7,148 nt of DNA from an uncultured Blautia sp. (GCA_900765525.1 CAAFRY010000254.1:1-7148), one strand, 5' to 3'; shown: positions 1 to 6,081, counted from the first letter of the stretch. Notes: generated from the letters alone by a model not told the origin. Numbers and translations are program-made.

Positions 1-1
1 A

Positions 2-220
2 AAGCAAGATGATAAAAAACCCATTGTTAAAAGGAAAGCTAAGATTTTGGAAAAGCCTGTAGAGCAGTTTAATGTAGTATGGTATGTAGTAGAATTTGAA
101 AATGGGGAAAGGAAAAAGCTTAGAAGTTTTCAGGGAAATGGAATTATATTAGCAGTAGGCGACAAAGGAACGATAAGTTTTCAGGGAAATACTATCAAAT
201 CTTTCCAAAGAGAAGTCTAA
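2..220 (+). CDS. 3' end of DUF2500-like hypothetical protein (partial, 5' end outside window)
   Basis: The frame starting at base 2 is open from the window edge to a TAA at 218-220, giving 72 C-terminal residues; the start lies upstream of the window. The visible part has a lysine-rich linker followed by a compact beta-rich domain with the pattern VVEFENGERKKLRSF, then GDKG, then ISFQGNTIKSF. From memory this resembles the C-terminal half of DUF2500-type proteins of Firmicutes, which share a 'V-FE-NG-R ... GD-G-L-FQG ... F' pattern and often carry an N-terminal membrane anchor that would be off-window here. The biochemical role is unknown. The stretch is AT- and lysine-rich compared with the downstream genes. 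A hairpin with a T-rich tail follows directly, so it is the last gene of its transcript. The coding call is fairly safe; the family name is tentative. Confidence 0.6.
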   Translation, partial: KQDDKKPIVKRKAKILEKPVEQFNVVWYVVEFENGERKKLRSFQGNGIILAVGDKGTISFQGNTIKSFQREV

Positions 221-225
221 GGTTC

Positions 226-271
226 CAGCCGGACACTGGTGTTGCTGTATCCGGCTGATTTGTTGGTTTTT
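226..271 (+). terminator. Rho-independent terminator of the partial plus-strand gene
   Basis: An 8-bp perfect stem (CAGCCGGA at 226-233 with TCCGGCTG at 250-257) closes a 16-base loop and is followed by a T-rich but interrupted tail at 258-271. It starts six bases after the TAA of the plus-strand gene. On the minus strand, the 3' side of the sigma-factor gene, the same hairpin is not followed by a T run, so it looks one-directional; it may still impede convergent transcription. Confidence 0.7.
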
Positions 272-888
272 CAGAAGGCCTCCCGAAGCTTTAAAAGTGC
301 ATTTTTTTCAATACGGGACACATAAGAGCGGCTGATATTCAGCCGCTTTGCTATTTCCCTCTGGGTCAGCTCCCGCTCTCCATAAAGGCCGTAGCGCAGG
401 GTGATGATTTCCTGCTCCCTGGGGGAAAGGACTTTGGGGAGAAGCTGATACAGCAGGTCTATATCCTGTTTCAGAGAATAATTTTTTACCACGTCTACAG
501 GTTCTGTCTCTATCACATCCAGCAGGCTGATTTCGTTTCCCTCCTTATCTGTGCCAATGGGCTCGTAGAGAGAAACCTCTCTGCTGGACTTTTTTTTAGA
601 ACGCAGGAGCATGAGAAGCTCATTATCAATACATCTGGCAGCGTAGGTGGAAAGCCGGCTGGCTTTCCCGGCATCAAAGGTGTGGATAGCTTTTATGAGG
701 CCAATGGTTCCTATGGAAATCAAATCGTCTAATTCCTCCACGGCTCCCTGATACTTTTTTACAATATGTGCAACCAGACGTAGATTCCGCTCAATCAGGA
801 TATTTTTTGCTTCCAGGCTGCCCTGTTTGTATTGCTGAAGATAATATTTTTCTTCTTCCGGGGTCAGGGGCTTTTGAAATGTTTTCAC
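271..888 (-). CDS. sigK: RNA polymerase sporulation sigma factor, SigK type, without pro-sequence
   Basis: The 205-residue protein is a sigma-70-family factor. Region 2 spans about 35-96, with NLRLVAHIVKKY at 35-46, DDLISIGTIGLIKAI at 54-68 and RLSTYAARCIDNELLM from 78. The segment VSLYEPIGTDKEGNEISLLDV (105-125) is typical of SigK rather than SigE. Region 4 spans 155-205, with helix-turn-helix TQREIAKRLNISRSYVSRIEK at 175-195. In Bacillus, sigma-K directs late mother-cell genes for coat, cortex and lysis. The start is GTG at 888-886, supported by GAGGT eight bases upstream; an in-frame TAA at 897-895 rules out any longer form. The protein therefore begins where mature B. subtilis sigma-K begins, and no inhibitory pro-peptide is encoded, as reported for Clostridioides difficile. 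It also lacks the basic C-terminal tail of the Bacillus protein. The gene stands alone, convergent to the partial gene and divergent from comM. No recombination-type interruption is visible. Confidence 0.92.
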   Translation of the reverse strand: MKTFQKPLTPEEEKYYLQQYKQGSLEAKNILIERNLRLVAHIVKKYQGAVEELDDLISIGTIGLIKAIHTFDAGKASRLSTYAARCIDNELLMLLRSKKKSSREVSLYEPIGTDKEGNEISLLDVIETEPVDVVKNYSLKQDIDLLYQLLPKVLSPREQEIITLRYGLYGERELTQREIAKRLNISRSYVSRIEKNALLKLREAF

Positions 889-896
889 GCAGGCTT

Positions 897-901
897 ACCT
901 C
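897..901 (-). promoter_or_regulatory. Ribosome binding site deciding the sigK GTG start
   Basis: On the minus strand GAGGT precedes the GTG with eight intervening bases. It overlaps the in-frame TAA (897-895) that closes the frame upstream, so translation can only begin at this GTG. Confidence 0.75.
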
Positions 902-916
902 AGAGGAATTTAATTC

Positions 917-944
917 TATTTTATGTCAGAAGAAAGGATTTAGT
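917..944 (-). promoter_or_regulatory. Candidate sigma-K-type promoter of sigK
   Basis: Reading the minus strand, AC at 944-943 is followed after exactly 17 bases by CATAAAATA at 925-917. This matches the B. subtilis sigma-K consensus as I recall it (AC, 17 bases, CATANNNTA). The -10 also resembles the sigma-E form CATACAAT, but the sigma-E -35 (ATA at 16 bases) is poor here (ACT). Transcription would start near 909, leaving a leader of about 20 bases that contains the ribosome binding site. The location is ideal, but the motif has few fixed bases and autoregulation is inferred from Bacillus. Confidence 0.5.
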
Positions 945-953
945 GCTTTTCCA

Positions 954-982
954 TTGTAAATTCTCTTCCGGTGTGGTACAGT
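954..982 (+). promoter_or_regulatory. Weak candidate sigma-A promoter for the comM-dprA-topA operon
   Basis: TTGTAA at 954-959 and TACAGT at 977-982 are separated by 17 bases, each matching four of six consensus positions, and a TG dinucleotide gives an extended -10 (TGGTACAGT). Transcription from here would leave a leader of about 210 bases before comM. A competing pair, TTGAAC at 1091-1096 and TTTAAC at 1115-1120 (18-base spacer), scores about the same without the TG. Confidence 0.25.
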
Positions 983-1200
983 AACAGAAAGAAATATCTG
1001 AAATTCCGGCAGTTCTGCCAAAATTCCAATCATTATAAAGCATAAAATAAAGTATAAAGAGTAATTCAGTTATTTATCGAAGGATGTACTTTGAACGTGT
1101 CAGTACACCAGGTATTTAACAATCCTTATATGAAAGGGTCCGGATTAACTGCGGATTATGATAAGGAGTGAAAAATTAGAATGAAAGATAAGGAGGTAGT

Positions 1201-2727
1201 ATGTACAGCAGTATAGTATCAGCGGCTATTTTAGGGGTGTCCTGTGTGCCGGTGCAGGTGGAGGCAGATGTGAGCAACGGGCTTCCCATGTTTTCTATGG
1301 TGGGCTATCTGTCTTCCAGGGTCCGGGAAGCCCAGGAGCGGGTGTGGACAGGACTAAAGAATGCAGGATTTGCCTTTCCGCCCAAAAGGATTACCGTGAA
1401 TCTGTCTCCGGCGGATATTAAGAAAGAGGGAACCAGGTTTGACCTTCCTATTGCAGCGGCCCTTTTGGAGGCTTTCGGGTATCTGGACAAGGAGAAAACG
1501 CAAGGGGTATGTATGGCCGGTGAGCTGGGACTTAGCGGCCAGATAAAAGGGGTGAGGGGAATTCTGCCCATTGTGGATACAGCCAGAAAAGCAGGATGCA
1601 GGCTGTGTATTGTTCCAAGAGCAAATTTAAGGGAAACAGAATTTATAGAGGGCTTTCCCATCCTGGGTGTAGACAGTATACAGGAATTTATGAGCTATGC
1701 AGAACAGGAAAACTGGGGAGCAAAGGAAAATCCCAGAAAGGAATGGAACTGGAGAGATACAGAAAAAGAAGGGGATTTTTCGGAGATTCTAGGCCAGGAG
1801 GCGGCTAAACGGGCAGCAGTGATAGCTGCAGCAGGTTTTCACAATATTTTGTTTATCGGTACTAAGGGTTCCGGTAAGACTATGCTGGCCTCCCGGATGG
1901 CAGGAATCTTTCCGGGAATGTCAAGAGAGGAGAGCATGGAGGTGTCCAGGATTTACAGTATAGCAGGACTTCTTCCGGAAGACAGGCCCTTGCTGATGCA
2001 GCGGCCATTCCGCAGCCCTCATCATACAGTTACAGCCAAGGCCATGGCAGGAGGGGGAAATTTTCCTGTACCCGGAGAGATTACGCTGGCCCACAAAGGT
2101 ATTTTATTTTTAGACGAGCTGCCGGAATTTAGGAGGGAGTCCCTGGAGGTGCTGCGCCAGCCTTTAGAAAACCGGAAAATCTGTATTTCCCGACTGGGAG
2201 CTTCTTATGAGTTTCCTGCGGATTTTCTGCTGGCAGCAGCCATGAACCCCTGTCCCTGCGGCTATTATCCTGATATGAACCGGTGTACCTGTACCCAGTC
2301 CCAGGTCAGCCGTTATCTGAAAAAAATCAGCGGTCCTCTGCTGGACAGGTTTGATTTGTGTACGGAAATGAGGGATATTCCGGGAGAACAGCTGTGGGAA
2401 AAGGAAAGAGGAAAAACCTCACGGGAAATCCGGAAAGAGATTATCAGAGCGCATAATCTGCAGAAAGCAAGGTATAAAAATACAGGCATTTCGTTTAACA
2501 GCCGGCTTTCCGGGGAAGACACGGAAAAATATTGTCCTATGGAGGAAGACGCCAGATTACTTTTAAGAAAAGCTTACGAAAAGATGGGGCTGAGCCTTCG
2601 GGGGTATTATAAAATTTTAAAAACCGCCAGGACTATTGCGGATTTAGAGGAAAGGGAAATCATCGGCCCAGAACACATCAGCGAGGCTGTTTTTTTCAGG
2701 GCCATGGATAAAAAATACTGGAAATAA
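1201..2727 (+). CDS. comM: YifB/ComM family Mg-chelatase-like AAA+ ATPase
   Basis: The 508-residue protein matches the family's usual length of about 500. The N-terminal ChlI-like (Lon-fold) domain spans roughly 1-165 and opens with the typical 'SAAILGV ... VEADVSNGLPMFSMVG'. The AAA+ core spans about 190-395: Walker A GTKGSGKT at 220-227, the family signature RSPHHT at 271-276, Walker B ILFLDELPEF at 301-310 (D305, E306), sensor-1 N349 within AMNPCPCG, a cysteine cluster at C351, C353, C362 and C364, and LLDRFD at 380-385 with the probable arginine finger R383. A C-terminal Mg-chelatase-like domain follows. In Gram-negative bacteria ComM is a hexameric branch-migration helicase that helps integrate transforming DNA; the role of Firmicutes YifB is less clear. 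An in-frame TAA at 1189-1191 excludes an earlier start, and AGGAGGT lies three bases before the ATG, an unusually short spacing. It is the first gene of a probable operon with dprA and topA. Walker A has TK where relatives commonly have PP. Confidence 0.93.
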   Translation: MYSSIVSAAILGVSCVPVQVEADVSNGLPMFSMVGYLSSRVREAQERVWTGLKNAGFAFPPKRITVNLSPADIKKEGTRFDLPIAAALLEAFGYLDKEKTQGVCMAGELGLSGQIKGVRGILPIVDTARKAGCRLCIVPRANLRETEFIEGFPILGVDSIQEFMSYAEQENWGAKENPRKEWNWRDTEKEGDFSEILGQEAAKRAAVIAAAGFHNILFIGTKGSGKTMLASRMAGIFPGMSREESMEVSRIYSIAGLLPEDRPLLMQRPFRSPHHTVTAKAMAGGGNFPVPGEITLAHKGILFLDELPEFRRESLEVLRQPLENRKICISRLGASYEFPADFLLAAAMNPCPCGYYPDMNRCTCTQSQVSRYLKKISGPLLDRFDLCTEMRDIPGEQLWEKERGKTSREIRKEIIRAHNLQKARYKNTGISFNSRLSGEDTEKYCPMEEDARLLLRKAYEKMGLSLRGYYKILKTARTIADLEEREIIGPEHISEAVFFRAMDKKYWK

Positions 2728-2748
2728 TCAGAGAGAGGGGTACATATT

Positions 2749-3633
2749 ATGGAAGAAAGAGGAAAGCTTTGGGAATGCAGGTATACAGAAGAAGCCTATC
2801 CAAACAGGCTGCGGCCCTATGGAGACATGCCTAAAATTTTGTATGTAAGAGGAGAGCTGCCTGGAGAGGAGAAGAAAACAGCGGCTATTGTGGGGGCCAG
2901 AGACTGCAGCCGTTACGGGGCTATGCAGGCTTATCAGTATGCCAGAAAGCTGGCAGAAAACGGGATTCAGATTATCAGCGGCCTGGCCAGAGGTGTGGAC
3001 AGCTTTGCCCATAAGGGAGCCCTGGACGGAGGAGGACATACCTTTGCCGTCATGGGCTGCGGAGGAGATATTTGTTATCCTGCTCAGAACCGGCAGCTGT
3101 ATGAGTGTATGAAAAACGGAAGAGGAGGAATTTTATCGGAATTTCCGGATAAAACCCCGCCCTATGGGAGAAACTTTCCCATGCGTAACCGGATTATCAG
3201 CGGACTGGCGGACCTTGTGCTGGTGGTGGAGGCCAGAGAGAGAAGCGGTTCCCTTATTACTGCAGGCTATGCCCTGGACCAGGGAAAGCCGGTATACGCT
3301 GTTCCGGGTAGAGTGGGAGATTTGTTAAGCCAGGGAACCAACAGGCTTATATCTGATGGAGCAGGTTTGGCTTCTTCCGTGGAAATCCTCCTGGAAGAGC
3401 TGGGAATGATGCCTAAAGGACAGGAGGATTTGGGACAAATTTCAAAGATAAGTCTTGCAAGCCAGGAAGAAATGGTGTATAGTTGTCTGGATTTACAACC
3501 GAAGAATATAGAAGAGATATTTCAGGAAACCGGCTTGGACGTAAAGGAAATAGCCGGGATTTTACTGAAATTGGAATTAGAAGGGCTAATTGAAGAGCCC
3601 GTAAAGAATTACTATGCCAGAGCAGGAGGTTGA
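2749..3633 (+). CDS. dprA: DNA processing protein DprA/Smf, short form
   Basis: DprA binds incoming single-stranded DNA and loads RecA during transformation; many non-transformable bacteria also keep it. The 294-residue product holds the Rossmann-like Smf domain (about 10-215): VGARDCSRYG at 48-57, SGLARGVDSFAH at 77-88, FPMRNRIISGLAD at 143-155, and then the RSGSLITAGYALDQGKPVYAVPG region. A C-terminal winged-helix (DML1-like) domain lies at about 238-291. Typical DprA proteins are about 350-380 residues, with an N-terminal SAM/HhH-like domain of about 70 residues. This copy begins directly before the Rossmann fold, so that domain is absent. The frame cannot extend upstream because the comM stop (2725-2727) is in the same frame. 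A GAGGGG ribosome binding site at 2735-2740 lies eight bases before the ATG. The gap from comM is 21 bases, and the stop lies one base before the topA ATG, suggesting co-transcription and translational coupling. Confidence 0.93.
   Translation: MEERGKLWECRYTEEAYPNRLRPYGDMPKILYVRGELPGEEKKTAAIVGARDCSRYGAMQAYQYARKLAENGIQIISGLARGVDSFAHKGALDGGGHTFAVMGCGGDICYPAQNRQLYECMKNGRGGILSEFPDKTPPYGRNFPMRNRIISGLADLVLVVEARERSGSLITAGYALDQGKPVYAVPGRVGDLLSQGTNRLISDGAGLASSVEILLEELGMMPKGQEDLGQISKISLASQEEMVYSCLDLQPKNIEEIFQETGLDVKEIAGILLKLELEGLIEEPVKNYYARAGG
3624..3630 (+). promoter_or_regulatory. Ribosome binding site deciding the topA start
   Basis: A perfect AGGAGGT inside the last codons of dprA lies four bases before the ATG at 3635. 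This selects 3635 over the in-frame ATG at 3614, which has no such site and would add seven residues before the conserved MAKNLVIVESPAK. Confidence 0.8.
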
Positions 3634-3634
3634 A

Positions 3635-5731
3635 ATGGCGAAAAATCTTGTGATTGTGGAATCACCGGCAAAGGTAAAGACAATTAAAAAATTTCTTGGT
3701 TCCAGTTATGAGGTAATGGCTTCTAACGGCCATGTGCGGGATATGCCCAAAAGCCAGATGGGATTTGACGTCGAACATGACTATGAGCCTAAATATATTA
3801 CCATACGAGGAAAAGGGGACATTCTGGCAGCTCTGAGAAAGGCGGCCAAGAAGGCGGATAAAGTTTATCTTGCAACTGACCCTGACCGTGAGGGAGAGGC
3901 GATTTCCTGGCATTTATCCTATGCCCTGAAGCTGGACAAGAAGAAAATGCGCAGGATTACCTTTAATGAAATTACCAAGTCAGCGGTAAAGGCTTCTATT
4001 AAGCAGGCCAGAGACATAAACATGGATTTGGTAGACGCTCAGCAGGCCAGAAGAATGCTGGACCGTATGGTAGGTTATGAAATCAGCCCTCTTTTGTGGG
4101 AAAAGGTAAAGAGAGGGTTGAGCGCAGGAAGAGTCCAGTCTGTGGCACTGCGGATTATCGGTGACAGAGAAGAAGAAATCAACAGCTTTATTCCTGAGGA
4201 ATATTGGACCCTGGAAGGGGAATTTGACGTAAACGGAGAGCGGAAGCCTCTTAATGCCAAATTTTATGGTACAAAAAATAAAAAAATGACCATACATTCC
4301 AGAGAAGAGCTGGATAAGATTCTGGCGGATTTGAAGGATGTATCTTATAACATTGCTGAGGTGAAGCGGGGAGAGCGGAGCAAAAAGCCTCCTCTGCCTT
4401 TTACCACCAGTACCCTGCAGCAGGAAGCCTCCAAGGTGCTGAACTTCTCTACCCAGAAGACTATGCGCCTGGCTCAGCAGCTTTATGAAGGCGTGGACAT
4501 TAAAGGCAGCGGCACTGTAGGTATTATCACTTACCTGCGTACGGATTCTACCCGTATCTCTGAAGAAGCAGGCAATGCAGCCAGAGAATATATCCGGGAG
4601 CAGTACGGAGAGGAATATGTAGCCTCCCAGGAAAAGAAGGGAGACAGCAAAAAGAAGATTCAGGACGCCCACGAGGCTATCCGTCCCACGGATATTACCA
4701 GAGTACCGGCTATGGTGAAGGAATCTCTTTCCAGAGACCAGTTCCGGCTGTATCAGCTTATCTGGAAACGGTTTACAGCCAGCCAAATGGAGCCGGCCAG
4801 GTACGAAACCACCTCGGTAAAGGTACAGGGTGGGGAGTATTACTTTACAGCAGCAGCATCCAAGCTGAAATTTGAAGGTTTTATGGCCGCCTATGTCCAG
4901 GAGGATGAGGAAAAGCAGGAGAACCAGCTTTTGGTGAGAAATCTGGATGAGGATAGCTCTATTGAATTGAAAGGCTTTAAGCAGCAGCAGCATTTTACCC
5001 AGCCTCCGGCCCATTATACAGAGGCTGCTCTGGTCAAAACACTGGAGGAACTGGGAATCGGAAGGCCCAGTACCTATGCTCCCACCATTACCACAATCAT
5101 CGCAAGAAGATATGTGGCTAAGGAAAATAAGAATCTGTATATGACAGAGCTGGGAGAGGTAGTAAACAATATGATGAAGGAAGCCTTTCCAAGTATTGTA
5201 GATGTACATTTTACCGCTACCATGGAGGAACTGTTAGACTGTGTGGAAGAGGGAAAGGTTCAGTGGAAGACGGTTGTGCGGAATTTCTACCCGGATTTAG
5301 AGGAAGCGGTGCAGAAAGCCAGAAAAGAGCTGGAGCAGGTGAAGATTGAAGATGAGGTTACCGATGTAATCTGCGAACAGTGCGGAAGAAACATGGTGGT
5401 GAAATATGGCCCCCATGGGAAGTTTCTGGCGTGCCCCGGATTTCCGGAATGTAAGAATACCAAACCTTACCTGGAAAAAATAGGAGTGCCATGCCCTGTC
5501 TGTGGTAAGGATATAGTTATCAGAAGAAGCAAGAAGGGCCGCCTTTATTATGGCTGTGAAAATAATCCGGAGTGTGAATTTATGTCCTGGCAGAAGCCTT
5601 CCAGGGAAAAATGCCCGGCATGCCACAGCTATATGCTGGAAAAAGGTTCTAAGCTGGTATGTGCGGATAAGCACTGCGGGTATGTGATGATGAAACCAAA
5701 GGAGCAGAAGCTGGAAGACAGTATTGCGTAA
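3635..5731 (+). CDS. topA: DNA topoisomerase I (type IA)
   Basis: The 698-residue enzyme relaxes negatively supercoiled DNA by transient single-strand cleavage through a 5'-phosphotyrosine. The Toprim domain lies at the N-terminus (about 1-115): VIVESPAKVKTIKKFLG with E9, and DPDREGEAISWH with D82, D84 and E86 as metal-binding acids. GRVQSVALRII lies in the central type IA domain. The catalytic tyrosine is Y300 in GIITYLRTDSTR, with R302 beside it. DAHEAIRPTD and GIGRPSTYAPTI are further family motifs. Three C-terminal C4 zinc ribbons are intact: C580/C583/C600/C606, C620/C623/C641/C647 and C660/C663/C676/C681. Length and domain order are normal for Firmicutes TopA. The start at 3635 rather than 3614 follows the ribosome binding site and the conserved N-terminus. 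The gene is last in the comM-dprA-topA cluster, one base after the dprA stop, and is followed 32 bases later by a strong terminator. Confidence 0.98.
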   Translation: MAKNLVIVESPAKVKTIKKFLGSSYEVMASNGHVRDMPKSQMGFDVEHDYEPKYITIRGKGDILAALRKAAKKADKVYLATDPDREGEAISWHLSYALKLDKKKMRRITFNEITKSAVKASIKQARDINMDLVDAQQARRMLDRMVGYEISPLLWEKVKRGLSAGRVQSVALRIIGDREEEINSFIPEEYWTLEGEFDVNGERKPLNAKFYGTKNKKMTIHSREELDKILADLKDVSYNIAEVKRGERSKKPPLPFTTSTLQQEASKVLNFSTQKTMRLAQQLYEGVDIKGSGTVGIITYLRTDSTRISEEAGNAAREYIREQYGEEYVASQEKKGDSKKKIQDAHEAIRPTDITRVPAMVKESLSRDQFRLYQLIWKRFTASQMEPARYETTSVKVQGGEYYFTAAASKLKFEGFMAAYVQEDEEKQENQLLVRNLDEDSSIELKGFKQQQHFTQPPAHYTEAALVKTLEELGIGRPSTYAPTITTIIARRYVAKENKNLYMTELGEVVNNMMKEAFPSIVDVHFTATMEELLDCVEEGKVQWKTVVRNFYPDLEEAVQKARKELEQVKIEDEVTDVICEQCGRNMVVKYGPHGKFLACPGFPECKNTKPYLEKIGVPCPVCGKDIVIRRSKKGRLYYGCENNPECEFMSWQKPSREKCPACHSYMLEKGSKLVCADKHCGYVMMKPKEQKLEDSIA

Positions 5732-5763
5732 ATGCTGCAGAAATATAGAAAAAGCAGGAGACA

Positions 5764-5820
5764 GAGCCGGAATTGCCGGGAAACAGGATTTCCACAGGCA
5801 GTTTCCGGCTCCTTTTGTGT
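5764..5820 (+). terminator. Rho-independent terminator after topA
   Basis: A long, three-part hairpin: GAGCCGGAA (5764-5772) pairs with TTCCGGCTC (5803-5811); inside it TGCC pairs with GGCA; and at the tip GGAAA pairs with TTTCC around a five-base loop. A short T-rich tail (CTTTTGTGT) follows. It lies 32 bases past the topA stop and should end the comM-dprA-topA transcript, separating it from codY. Confidence 0.8.
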
Positions 5821-5843
5821 CCGTATTCCGGCTGAAGAAAGAG

Positions 5844-5869
5844 CTGTTAATCTAAGGTTAGCTGAACAG
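5844..5869. repeat. 26-bp interrupted dyad between topA and codY
   Basis: CTGTT (5844-5848) and AACAG (5865-5869) are symmetric around CTAA-GG-TTAG (5852-5861), with three unpaired bases on each side. There is no T tract, so it is not a typical terminator. It lies about 120 bases upstream of the codY -35 and could be an operator or a weak RNA hairpin. No protein can be assigned. Confidence 0.4.
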
Positions 5870-5988
5870 AAAATAATAGTGGGTTGTTCTGCTTTGTATA
5901 GGAAAAATTTTTGGATAGATAGATGTTTACGGAATTAAAGAAATTATTAGAAAACAGGTAAAAAGACTGAAAATAGAAAAACTATACA

Positions 5989-6017
5989 TTGATTTCAGAA
6001 TTGTTGTATGTTAAAAT
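5989..6017 (+). promoter_or_regulatory. Sigma-A-type promoter of codY
   Basis: TTGATT (5989-5994, four of six) and TAAAAT (6012-6017, five of six) are separated by 17 bases, and TG at 6009-6010 forms an extended -10 (TGTTAAAAT). The predicted start near 6024 gives a leader of about 58 bases before the codY ATG. TTTCAGAA at 5993-6000, the core of a CodY box, overlaps the -35, but the full 15-mer matches at only 9 of 15 positions. Confidence 0.7.
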
Positions 6018-6081
6018 AGTTACTATAAAAAAACAGTAGAGGTATTCTGCCTTTGCGTAAATATAAGAGAGGAGGTTCGCT

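Larger units (their letters stand above)
889..1200. other. Divergent spacer between sigK and comM
   Basis: This 312-base spacer has no convincing gene. It holds the sigK promoter on the minus strand and must hold the plus-strand comM promoter, which is not obvious. Other visible structure: a CodY-like 15-mer at 992-1006; a dyad GGCAG-TT-CTGCC at 1008-1019 flanked by direct repeats AAATTCC (1001-1007 and 1021-1027); nested inverted repeats at 1080-1127; and a direct repeat CGGATTA at 1141-1147 and 1152-1158, 11 bases apart. The comM ribosome binding site AGGAGGT lies at 1191-1197. Confidence 0.6.
5732..6081. other. Spacer between topA and codY
   Basis: This 350-base region has no credible gene. 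It contains the topA terminator (5764-5820), a symmetric dyad (5844-5869), an AT-rich tract from about 5930, the codY promoter (5989-6017) and the codY ribosome binding site (GGAGGT at 6071-6076). In B. subtilis, trmFO, xerC/codV, hslV and hslU sit between topA and codY. No remnant of them is recognisable here by eye. Confidence 0.6.

Noticed and set aside
768..959. 63-codon plus-strand frame overlapping the 5' end of sigK
   Set aside because: It is antisense to conserved sigma region 2 coding sequence and covers the sigK promoter; it has no clear ribosome binding site.
1181..1216. Possible 11-residue leader peptide overlapping the comM start
   Set aside because: The ATG at 1181 has AAGGAG only at 12 bases distance, the peptide shows no attenuator-like codon run, and the overlap is explained by the comM ribosome binding site lying inside it.
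3614..3634. Upstream in-frame ATG for topA adding seven residues
   Set aside because: The perfect AGGAGGT at 3624-3630 and the conserved TopA N-terminus both point to the ATG at 3635.
3980..5209. Long open frame of 409 codons antisense to topA
   Set aside because: It lies wholly opposite a highly conserved topoisomerase gene, shows no recognisable domain, and its composition (Cys-, Leu- and Phe-rich) is what the complement of this coding sequence would give.
5732..5938. Short plus-strand open frame starting right after the topA stop
   Set aside because: It runs straight through the topA terminator hairpin, has no ribosome binding site and encodes an arginine-rich sequence with no recognisable family.
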